A DNA stretch of 47,520 bases from Paulinella micropora. Its lineage: Eukaryota > Cercozoa > Imbricatea > Euglyphida. Positions within the stretch are counted from its first letter, which is position 1; each line of letters opens with the position of its first letter. Of this stretch, positions 1 to 9,275 are shown piece after piece. Made by a program: the position numbers and the translations under genes. The stretch covers positions 521,041 to 568,560 of the forward strand of contig BJOX01000310.1 of NCBI GenBank assembly GCA_009731375.1, written 5' to 3'. The notes beneath the pieces were generated by a model, which worked only from the letters and a program-made list of their open reading frames with translations, was not told the origin of the DNA and did no database searches.

Positions 1-2
1 TG

Positions 3-414
3 TGATCATTTATGTTGGATAGACAGGTCTAACCGCAAAGTATAAAACAAGCCGTTAAAATGTGTAAAACCAACATTAGACATATAGAAAAAAGTGTCCA
101 ACCCTTGTAAAAACCGACGAAGGTTTTCTAAAAATCAACCAACTAAGCACATTTAGAAAGAATTAAGACATATTAAGCACATAGTCCATATAAAATTTAT
201 TTATATATATTTTTATGTAGTAAAAATATGGACTATGTGCTTAATATGTCTTAATTCTTTCTAAATGTGCTTAGTTGGTTGATTTTTAGAAAACCTTCGT
301 CGGTTTTTACAAGGGTTGGACACTTTTTTCTATATGTCTAATGTTGGTTTTACACATTTTAACGGCTTGTTTTATACTTTGCGGTTAGACCTGTCTATCC
401 AACATAAATGATCA
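3..414. repeat. Long foldback (inverted repeat), MITE-like
   Basis: Positions 3-191 and 226-414 are reverse complements with no mismatch that I could see by eye. They leave a loop of about 34 bases and start and end with the palindrome TGATCA. There is no coding capacity. A near-perfect foldback followed by a (TA)n run fits a foldback/MITE-type non-autonomous DNA element. The left flank is cut by the window edge, so a target-site duplication cannot be tested. A palindromic assembly artefact is the alternative. Confidence 0.75.
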
Positions 415-428
415 TATATATATATATG

Positions 429-459
<31 letters not shown>

Positions 460-467
460 GTATATAC

Positions 468-498
<31 letters not shown>

Positions 499-516
499 CA
501 TATTATATACATATGT

Positions 517-562
<46 letters not shown>

Positions 563-580
563 ATATAAATACATATATAT

Positions 581-611
<31 letters not shown>

Positions 612-640
612 GCATATATATATAAATATATATATAGAGA

Positions 641-670
<30 letters not shown>
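415..670. repeat. AT-rich and GA microsatellites
   Basis: (TA)n and TATG/TATA variants run to about 634, then (GA)n to about 670. The remaining stretch to the LTR at 821 is unique sequence with no recognisable gene. Open frames here are translations of repeats. Confidence 0.9.
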
Positions 671-672
<2 letters not shown>

Positions 673-820
673 CTCGCCTTGCATCCATTCCTTGTTGCCT
701 GTGCTTGCTGTTGTGCGGACTAGCAGGCATGGGCGTTCTTGTTCTTGCTGATGCATGTCTTTGTTCCTCCAACACACCAACTCTCCTTTGATACTCTGTG
801 AGTACCACCCACCTTCCCGT

Positions 821-1057
821 TGTAGGCATCACCCCCCGGATAGCCGGTAAAAAGTACCTTTTCCTGGTGACAGGTGCACCAGCTTGTTTTTCAGTATTAT
901 TTGTCCGGATTGGACCTGATGCCATTTTATTCCTGGTCTGTTGCCGTTTTCCTTTTTGGCTTCACTGAGCTAATACAACGAGACATCATTCTCATTCTTG
1001 AGGACTGTGTTTGGTTGTATTACCGACTTTTTACGAGCTATCGTTGGGGGCATTACA
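821..1057 (+). repeat. 5' LTR
   Basis: This is 237 bp with the terminal inverted motif TGTA...TACA. It matches 14878-15127 almost base for base up to the N run in that copy. The PBS-like TGGAGTCCACATCAC begins two bases after the LTR end. Confidence 0.9.
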
Positions 1058-1843
1058 TTTGGAGTCCACATCACTAGGGTGATTTCTTTCTGCTTTGCCA
1101 CACAGGCAACAGAGTGAATTTTCACTGACCTGTCTCACACGGGGACGTCAGACGAAAACAAATACTCCAACACAGCTCCCTCATAACTCTTTCACAAAAC
1201 AAATAATTTGATTGGTCTCAAGCAGGTGTCTCGTACCCTCTAGCCCAATCAGTATCTGTGTGCTCACAAGGAGACATCAGATACAAACTCTCTGTCGTTC
1301 TTGCTGTTCTCACACAGAGACCAAGAAGAAGGAGGTGGACAGAAGAGTGAAGGAACACACACAAAACACAAACAAGCATAGGGACAGGAGCACAACACTC
1401 TACCCTTCTAGTTTGTGCATTTATCTGCATTATCTCACACATACGTCAGAGTATTTTTGCAAATCTCTGATCGTTTTCTAAAGGTAGGTCTGAGAACCTA
1501 TCCGACCGACTGTCGACTTCTCAAGGAGAGCTTTTCTAGCTTCTCTATTACTATCTGTGTGTAGGTCCAAGTGCCTCATACTAGATACAATATAGAAAAG
1601 AAGGAGGAGAAAGTAATCTGAGTAAGGAGAACAAGAAATCGGAGAAAGTCTCAAAGACTATTTTTCTCAAACAAAAACAAACATACAAACAGTGTTTCAT
1701 AGAGGACAGGGAATCTTATCCTACCCTCTCTATTAGTTTCTCTCTTCACTAGTCAATCGACTGAAGGAGGAACAGAACACAAACGAACAAAAACCAAACA
1801 TAGGAGCTGACACTGTCCTCCTGTTGATCACTACTACGACATC
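1058..1843 (+). promoter_or_regulatory. Retrotransposon leader between LTR and gag
   Basis: About 790 bp of untranslated leader starts with the PBS-like sequence at 1060-1074 and ends at the gag ATG. It is A/C-rich with CACAAACA-type runs. No gene or obvious fold was recognised. Confidence 0.6.
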
Positions 1844-4540
1844 ATGTCGACAGAGACCGCCGAAGTGAGTGAATTCTCGGAGGCAGATCAAAGAAGAGAA
1901 GAAGAAGAAGCAGGAGGAGGAGGAGGAAGAGGATTGAATGAAGGAGGAGGAGGAGGATTGAATGAAGGAGGAGGAGGAGATGAAGGAGTAGGAGGAGGAG
2001 TAGAAGAGGGCTGGGATGATGAAGGAAGATATGGAGGAGACGAAGATGAAGGAGGATTTGAACAAGAAGAGACGGGAGGAGGAGGAGCATATGGTAATCC
2101 CTTACCACCTGCCTACACGGGAGGAGGAGGACGAAAAATGATCGACTTGATTCATAGTGATGGAGAGGAGATCACAGTGGAGGAACAACAGTGGGTGCAA
2201 GACCACTATGACCTCACTAAAAAAGAGTTTGATAACAAGATGGGGGTAGAGAAGGATACCTATGTGTGGATCCCTCAGGATCAAAGAAGAGAGAAAAGTC
2301 GTGCTAAAAAGGATGTCTATATCCTATTATCAAACACAGCACAGCTCCTCGGCAAACTGGTCTCTGATCCAGAAGAGAGAAAGAAGATACAGCATATCAA
2401 GTTTGGGGACACACACACCCACCTTGAATTACTCGATGCTATCTTTGGGGTGTACACTCAAACCCTGATTTGGGAACGTACATACGGCCCACGATGTGAG
2501 GGTTACCTCCAGTACACAAACCCAAGAGCAACGGCCAGATTCCTCGCGACTGGTCAGGAGGCAGTCGATGTAACAAAAATGAAGACCAATCTGGGTTCGA
2601 AAAACTCGAGTGGCATATTTCATTTTTTTACAATGGAAATAAAGGCCTTGGAGGAGGGGAAGGCAGAGATGGAAAAAAGCATTAAGGCAGCAGGAGAAAC
2701 TCATCCTGTGATTGATGAGTTAGAGAAGACCGACAGAGTTCTGACCAAGATCAGACTGTTGATGGGTGCGTTACTGCACAAGGAGGCATGGAAGAGATGG
2801 ATTCCTACCAAGGATCACTCTGTCCTTAAATCACTTAGTAACGCACCACCGGTCGCCAACAAAGCAGGTGTTGACCAATATGTGGAGAAATATAATTTTC
2901 TCAGATCTGCTTCTGAATTGGTGGCCTTTATCACTCATGCTCAAAAGCTGGTGATATCTGAGAAGAAGAAGGCGAAAGAGAATGAGGAGTTCGAGAAGAC
3001 GATGAGACTGGAAAGAATGAAAGCAAAAGTGAGTGGTGCAAAGACACACCCTCCGACATATTTGACCCCACCAGCTCCTGCCCCACCAGCCCCTGCACCC
3101 TCGGGCTCAACTACGGTGGTGGTCACAAACACGGAGAAGAAGGACAGACAGAACATCATAAATGCCTTCAAGGGGAAGAAAGGAGGAGTGGCAAGTCTCA
3201 TGCTATATGCCAAGACGAGCTCAGACAAAGACTCTGATGCTTCGCTTTTGAGCAAGCTCAAAGAGATCAATGCCTGCATGAAGGCTTTTCCTTGCGACGA
3301 AACGCAGGAATACGAGGCCCTTGTTACTGTTTTTGACCAATCTCTAGTCTCGGAGGGATTTGATCTGACACAGTACAAGTTTTTGAGAAAGAAGGAGGAG
3401 ATTAAGAGAAACAATGCAACAGGCCTAGACGCTCAGTGTGAACTGGCGGTGGCCACACTCATTTCATATTTTCAATCTCATGGATACCAGCATCTCTGCA
3501 CTGGTACTCTCATAGGATTTGAAATCTTTGAGACAGTGGCGATGAGTTTGAGGAGTGCTGTTGGCTTGGCGGCGACCCTTACGGAGGTAGTTTCCTCCTA
3601 TGGGCTATTCTATGGCCGCAAGTCGATCATCCTCTATTTCTTTTCGGCGTTACACACAGTTAACCCGAGTAAGCTTACTCAGCTCATACAACAATGCTCG
3701 ACGTTTAGCTCAGTGAAGTCCAAGAACTTCCTCGAGACACACGTGTTCGAAAATACGGTTCAAAGCGTTGCTCCGTCAGCACTGTTTCAAGAAGTGATGA
3801 GTGCATGCTCAAACATGGACTCGCTCACGGAGGCACATACGGCACAGGCAGGCGGTGTACCTGTTGGCGCACAAGCCACGTACACAAACAGAGTTGCCGG
3901 TTGGAAGAGACAGAGAGAGCCAGACCTGAAGACCGCATGTTGGAGGTGGTTCGCGGGCTTGCAGTGTAAGGCACAGATGGAGAACAGAGACTGCTCTTTC
4001 AATCATGATAGGCAGAACCCAACAGCAAGGGCAAATTTTCTGAGCAGGACGGAAGGCAAGGAACCGGGCCTTTTCAATATGCTTCAGATTGCCGCTGTGA
4101 ACGAAGGTTGGTATGCCAATATGTGTGATGATGAGGAGTTACGAGAGGCAATCATTACCTACATGAAGAGGATGAAGGAGAAGAAGGAGGAAAGGGAGAG
4201 ACAAAAGAACTTAAAGGCCTCTCAAAGAGGACGAGAAGGAGGAGCAGGAGCAGGAGGAGGAGGAGGAGGAGGAGGAGGAGGACGAGGACGAGGAACATGG
4301 AGAGGAGCCTCGAGGTGGCAGGGAACCCCTCAGAGAGGAAGAGGAGGAGGTCGGGGATATACCCCTTATGGAGGGAGAGCTGTTCGAGCTCCAGCCCCCC
4401 CACCCAGAGGAGGAGGAGGCTCGTGGGCAAGCTCCAACCCAAATTTCGGTCGAGCTCAGGCCTACAACACTGCCTCGGAGACCGATACGTCATCCTACCC
4501 GGACACTACTCAAGGTAATCGTTTCGAGGTGGTGGAATGA
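1844..4540 (+). CDS. Gag-like structural polyprotein with CCCH zinc finger and RGG tail
   Basis: An 898-codon ORF begins at ATG 1844. The first 90 or so residues are Glu/Gly-rich. The middle is helical and charged, with a Pro/Ala-rich hinge (APAPPAPAP) near residue 410. Around residues 699-721 lies C-x8-C-x8-C-x3-H, a CCCH-type finger rather than the CCHC knuckle usual in Gag. The last 100 residues are Gly/Arg-rich (RGG-like), a second likely RNA-binding region. It is called Gag from its place as first ORF after the LTR and leader and before protease and RT; I see no clear sequence match to a named Gag family. It ends at TGA (4538-4540), after which the same frame stays open into the protease region. 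Confidence 0.75.
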   Translation: MSTETAEVSEFSEADQRREEEEAGGGGGRGLNEGGGGGLNEGGGGDEGVGGGVEEGWDDEGRYGGDEDEGGFEQEETGGGGAYGNPLPPAYTGGGGRKMIDLIHSDGEEITVEEQQWVQDHYDLTKKEFDNKMGVEKDTYVWIPQDQRREKSRAKKDVYILLSNTAQLLGKLVSDPEERKKIQHIKFGDTHTHLELLDAIFGVYTQTLIWERTYGPRCEGYLQYTNPRATARFLATGQEAVDVTKMKTNLGSKNSSGIFHFFTMEIKALEEGKAEMEKSIKAAGETHPVIDELEKTDRVLTKIRLLMGALLHKEAWKRWIPTKDHSVLKSLSNAPPVANKAGVDQYVEKYNFLRSASELVAFITHAQKLVISEKKKAKENEEFEKTMRLERMKAKVSGAKTHPPTYLTPPAPAPPAPAPSGSTTVVVTNTEKKDRQNIINAFKGKKGGVASLMLYAKTSSDKDSDASLLSKLKEINACMKAFPCDETQEYEALVTVFDQSLVSEGFDLTQYKFLRKKEEIKRNNATGLDAQCELAVATLISYFQSHGYQHLCTGTLIGFEIFETVAMSLRSAVGLAATLTEVVSSYGLFYGRKSIILYFFSALHTVNPSKLTQLIQQCSTFSSVKSKNFLETHVFENTVQSVAPSALFQEVMSACSNMDSLTEAHTAQAGGVPVGAQATYTNRVAGWKRQREPDLKTACWRWFAGLQCKAQMENRDCSFNHDRQNPTARANFLSRTEGKEPGLFNMLQIAAVNEGWYANMCDDEELREAIITYMKRMKEKKEERERQKNLKASQRGREGGAGAGGGGGGGGGGRGRGTWRGASRWQGTPQRGRGGGRGYTPYGGRAVRAPAPPPRGGGGSWASSNPNFGRAQAYNTASETDTSSYPDTTQGNRFEVVE

Positions 4541-6205
4541 CTGGAGGGGGAAGAAGAGAGGAAGGAGAAGACTGTGAAGTTTAACCCTAAAGTCACAGTG
4601 CTTTCTAATGCTGTTGTGCAGACTGGGCCAACGCTTCCTCTATGTGAAAACAAAGATGTGGGTACACAGAGACTGCAGCCCCAAGGTAGTCTCATACCCG
4701 TTCATACAGCACGGTTACCAATGATAACTGATGCAAATAGGAAGGCGAGACTTGCGATGGAGGCGAGGAGGCCAATGGCAGACGTATCGCCTCGGCCAAG
4801 CAAACAACCACGAACAGACTCAATGTCTACGGTCGCGGCGGGTGGCGAGCAAAAAGACAATGTGTGTACTCAAGTACCACAAGACAATGTCGCTCAAATA
4901 GTAAACGCACCAGTACCGCAGAATAATAAAAATGTTAATGAGGTGAAGCAGGAGGAGAAGAAGGAGGAGTTGAAAAACTTAGAGACAAGACTCCAAAATT
5001 TGGAACGTAAAGTTCTTGTTCTCGCAGCCAATATACACAGGCCCGATGCTCTGTGTTATACGGAACTTTATTGTGAAACATTGAAGACAATATTAAAAGT
5101 TGGTAATGATACGATGGCGAATATTAATATTGTCGGCAGGAAGTTTTTTAATCGATACCGGGACTGGGTGGACGGAAATATGAAAAAGTCAACGGGCACT
5201 CTCAAAGGAGTGAGCAGCCGGACGGATATCACGGGAATCATCACACTGACCTTTAAATTGAAATCCGCACGAGTATACCGTATGGACCTCTATGTCGTCC
5301 CCGGTTACCACGGGTCAATATTACTATCGTATGACCAATTGGCTACGATGGGGGCTGTGATTGATTGCGCCGCACGGCGAGTGATATATGGAGTAAAAAG
5401 AGGAGAAGAGAACGATATTGATCCCTTCAACGCTACTGACTCTTATGAGGCTTATGAGCTGAGTCTAGCGACGGATCACAAAAAGATGGCCATCGCACAT
5501 GAGGCACTTGAGGTGTACGTTCACCCCCATGTCGTAAGACCGGATGAACTGTCCTGGACCGACAATTGGGAATCCCAAGTGTGCACTGTCACAGTTCCGA
5601 CATGCCATTGGGACAAAAAGTCTATTGATGACTTAATCGAGAAGCGAAAGGAGGAGATTATATGTGTCGCACAAAGAAGCCCGTCGTTGGCGAGATTCGC
5701 GGAAGGAGTAGGAACAGATGTCCATATTACTAACGGATACTGTTTCCATGCGAAAGTAGGAGAAGAAAAAAGGGAGGAGTTTGTACCAAGGAGAACGGGG
5801 CGAATCCCGGATACTCCACCAGAAACTATTAAAAGTTTTATTACTGATTTCTGGGGTGACGAGCCCACGTGGCCGCGTTCACTGTCTGAAGTGAAGAAAT
5901 GCTTACGGACTTTATTCGAAAATAATAAGCCGTATACTATTATCCTGCCATATAATGAGAAGGCGATATGGGCGCAGGAAATAAGGGACCGGCTTATTGA
6001 TCATCCTATACCGGTACCCTCTCGCAAGCAACAGCTAGTGGTGGCTTGTCGTATGGGAACTCGTGAGCAGAGCAGTGCATACAAGCGGAAGCTCAGAGAC
6101 CTCGACAAGTTGAAATTGATACCGCAAGCATTCACATGCTTTGATGGTTTTTACACCCGTAAAGCTCCTTTGCAATACGCGAGACTCATTGACATGCTGG
6201 TGTAG
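4541..6205 (+). CDS. Retropepsin-like protease region, in frame with gag and pol
   Basis: The frame is open from just after the gag TGA to TAG 6203-6205; the first start-like codon is GTG 4574. A coiled-coil-like Lys/Glu stretch lies near residues 120-160. After it comes a segment resembling a retropepsin: NDTMANINIV near residues 178-187 where D-[ST]-G-A is expected, then YVVPGYHGSILLSYDQL, matching the usual second half of the fold (hydrophobic-G-hydrophobic then an LGxDxL-like strand). The following part up to the RT is conserved in the antisense relative at 9.3 kb (shared TIILP and DPIP[IV]PSR words). No independent ATG context is evident, so expression is probably by read-through of the gag stop, or the stop is a mutation. 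Confidence 0.65.
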   Translation: MEGEEERKEKTVKFNPKVTVLSNAVVQTGPTLPLCENKDVGTQRLQPQGSLIPVHTARLPMITDANRKARLAMEARRPMADVSPRPSKQPRTDSMSTVAAGGEQKDNVCTQVPQDNVAQIVNAPVPQNNKNVNEVKQEEKKEELKNLETRLQNLERKVLVLAANIHRPDALCYTELYCETLKTILKVGNDTMANINIVGRKFFNRYRDWVDGNMKKSTGTLKGVSSRTDITGIITLTFKLKSARVYRMDLYVVPGYHGSILLSYDQLATMGAVIDCAARRVIYGVKRGEENDIDPFNATDSYEAYELSLATDHKKMAIAHEALEVYVHPHVVRPDELSWTDNWESQVCTVTVPTCHWDKKSIDDLIEKRKEEIICVAQRSPSLARFAEGVGTDVHITNGYCFHAKVGEEKREEFVPRRTGRIPDTPPETIKSFITDFWGDEPTWPRSLSEVKKCLRTLFENNKPYTIILPYNEKAIWAQEIRDRLIDHPIPVPSRKQQLVVACRMGTREQSSAYKRKLRDLDKLKLIPQAFTCFDGFYTRKAPLQYARLIDMLV

Positions 6206-8842
6206 CTCGGTAAAGATGATGAGCCGGACACGGTCACGTATGAAAAGACGGGCCTAGATGATGTCTCGGAAGAGGACTTAGGCTTGGAGGAGGGCAGAGA
6301 ACCCCTCAAGCAACATAAGCAGATGTCTGATGAAGATTTTCAAGAGGCGGCGCGGAAAATATTGGAAGAAGGAGTAGGCACGGAGAAGGAGAAGGAGCTT
6401 TTAAAAGCCAAATTAGAGGCGAACAAGGAAATTTTTGACCCTCCACATGCAGGTGGTGTCAAGCCTGAAGATTTCACTGCGGTTATTTACAAAATACCGG
6501 GTGCGGAGCCGTCACCGGCACCACGAAGGGCGAATTTGAGTATACATGAGGCGAAGATAGCGGAGGAGCTAGCAAGACAGCTGCTCAATGAGGACTTTAT
6601 TGAGAGATCAACATCCTCAATAGTCTCACAACCGAGAATAGTGCCGAAGCCAGGAGGAGAATGGCGCCTGACAGTTAACTATGCTCGTGTTAACAAGGTG
6701 CTGGAGGAAGAGAGAAATCCTCTCCCGACATTAGAAGAAGGAAGGAGAGTACTGCGGAATGCAAAATTCTATTCGGTCATTGACCTTAAGAATGGCTTCT
6801 GGCAGATACCACTGGAGGAAAAGTCCAGATGGCTGACGGCGTTTGTGGTGGGTATGGAAATATACCAATGGAAAGTGCTTCCGATGGGCCTCAAGCAAGC
6901 CCCAGGACTTTTCCAGAAGGCGATGCAGAAGATGTTGAGCAGTCAGTACGATGATTTGTCTGACGGTGGCTTTATGAGAAGGCGGGGACAGAAGGCGGGA
7001 GAATATGCATTTTGCTATATCGATGACATTATCGTATACTCTAACACAATGGAGGAGCATATCGATCATTTGTCCGATATATTCAGGCGCATCGGAGCTT
7101 TTGGCCTGAAGTGCAATCTAAAGAAGTGTCAACTTGCCAAGACGAGTGTGACATACTTAGGGTACGAGATCTCCCATAATCGAGTCTCGATATCCAAAGA
7201 GAAGAGGGAGGAGATTATGAATCGACCGATACCGAAGAACCGCACTGAATTGCACTCATTCCTTGCGATGGCGCAATACTATAGCCAGTTTATACCCGAT
7301 TGGGGTGCAACACGGGCTAAAGTGGAGAAAATGATAGATTTTGGAGACTTTGAGAAGTGGGACGAAGAGGCTTTGCAAGCGTTTCATGCGCTCAAAGATC
7401 TCATTTACAAAGACCCGAAAGACGGAGGACTGGTGTTAACGATGCCCGACTTTACGAAACAATTCGTAGTCGATACAGACGCATCTAAGTTTGCGATTGG
7501 GGCTGTATTACAACAAGAGGATGAGGAGAAGAAATTACGCCCAATCATGTTTATTAGTAGGAAGTTGTGTGCGGCGGAGAGAAACTATTGCACAAGGCAA
7601 AGAGAGGCGTTGGCGGTAGTATGGGCCCTCAAGAGGCTCAGAGAGTATTTGTGGGGAGGACCTCAATTTACTGTCAGAACTGATCATCATAACCTGTTAT
7701 GGTTGATGAATCATGAACAGACGGGACGGCTGGCGCGGTGGCAAGCGTTCTTGTCTTGTTTCGATTTTACAATGGTCCATCTACCGGGAAAGCGAAATGT
7801 GGTCGCTGATAGCCTCTCTAGGCTAGAGTTTAACTCAGAAGTATCGGCGTTGGTGTCCACGGTGGAGATGGAAGACTTGTCCACTGACAAGGTGTATGAG
7901 GTCAGCCACATTGAGGCGATGGAGATGGCGAGTGGAGTCCGATATGACCGCACAGGTCTACGGTACAGTCCACAAGGCCCGGATCACGGGATATGTTGTG
8001 AGCTACATACCCAGGAGGACGCTGAGTGGTCCTATGAGGTATATGAGAATGCGAAGGCGAACATAAGAGAGGAAGAGGAGACGCAGGAAGTTTATGCGGA
8101 GCCTCCTCAAGAGCGGAGAAGTGACCTAGACGATGACCCGGAAAGAATCGGGGTACGGCTAGAAGATGGTACTATCCATATAGCCTCGCCTACCGCATGG
8201 AGGCAACAACAGGCTCAAGATCCGGAGTTTAAAGAACTGATACAGTTATATCAGAACCCGGATGAGCTACGGATGACGAAAGCGATCAAAGATCAGATGA
8301 AGGAGATGGGATGGAGAGATGGTCTACTGTGGTACAAGGGCCTTCACGGTCGCTATGCGTCACAGCCGGACAAATGGACCCTTTGGGTACCGGAGAGTCT
8401 GAGACGATTTATATTTGTCGCAGCCCACAATTGCCCACTTTTGGCGCATCCGGGTCGACAACGAACTCACATGTTCGTAGCGAGGCGATTCTGGTGGAAG
8501 AAGATGAAGGAGGAGATAGATCAGGCGGTGGATGCATGCATCCCGTGCAAGATAAACAAAACACCACTGAAGGCAAATTTCGGCCTGATTGGCGAATTTC
8601 CTCTTCATGCGGGGATGTTTGAGTTTATACACATTAATCATATGGGACCTTTCCCAGAATCGAAGGATGGTTACAAATACCTCCTCACGGCTATTGACAG
8701 AGCCACCAACCATGTGTGGATCATCCCTGTCAAAGACGTTACCTGCAAGACGACGGCCGAGGCGCTGATCGATAGGATCATCTCACAGATCGGAGTACCA
8801 AGAAAGATATGTTCTGATCGAGGCTCGGACTTACCCGCTTAA
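6206..8842 (+). pseudogene. Pol: reverse transcriptase, RNase H and truncated integrase
   Basis: The same reading frame as gag and protease continues after TAG 6203; the first ATG-like start proposed for it is 6284. RT motifs are LPMGLKQAP and YIDD (about 7015-7030). RNase H shows VVDTDAS, REALAVVWAL, RTDHHN and the final NVVADSLSR, so all acidic catalytic positions are present. The integrase has an HHCC zinc module (AHNCPLLAH, then CIPCK). In the core, the first Asp is replaced by Asn (INHMGPFP, codon at 8636-8638). The second acidic motif CSDRGS is present, but the frame stops at TAA right after it, losing the Glu and the C-terminal domain. The RT order followed by RNase H then integrase supports Ty3/gypsy. 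RT and RNase H look intact; integrase should be inactive. Confidence 0.9.
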
Positions 8843-9275
8843 GAGGCTTATTAATATTAACGGCCTCTTGTTGTGTCTGAACTTTCACTGACACAGTGGT
8901 ATATTATATTAAAGTAGCAAATATTTACATATCTGCTGCTACAATCCCCTCTCCCCTGTTTATCAGACAACCCTCATTTATTAGGAGTAAATGTGAGCAG
9001 TAGGAATATGGAGGCTGTCGAGGTTTGGCTCGAGGTTGATTGCTTCTCCTCCTTCTTGGGATCGTATGGACGATTGAAAGAGAGAAATTTAACTGTTGGC
9101 GTTACTTCGAATGATTTTGGTTTCGGATTTTGTGTGAAATTCGAATTTGACTTCTGTTTTGAATTTCAAATTTGAATTTTGAATTTCGCTCTTACACATT
9201 CCCCCCTGATGACTCTTGTTATCCAAATATGAGTAGTAACCCTCTTCGGTCTGGCTTCCACTCGTCCCGGGGCTG
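8843..9275. other. Non-coding junction between pol and antisense relative
   Basis: It begins with a short inverted repeat (AAGAGGC...GCCTCTT, about 8842-8869) directly at the integrase truncation and continues as AT-rich DNA with TTTGAATTT runs. There is no LTR that I can match to a partner, and no gene. Confidence 0.5.

Noticed and set aside
1733-2108. Minus-strand poly-Ser and poly-Leu frames over the gag start
   Set aside because: They mirror the GGA/GAA-rich 5' part of gag and have no independent support.
8842-8869. Rho-independent-type terminator (AAGAGGC...GCCTCTT followed by TTG)
   Set aside because: The window is eukaryotic; the inverted repeat is more likely a scar of the rearrangement.
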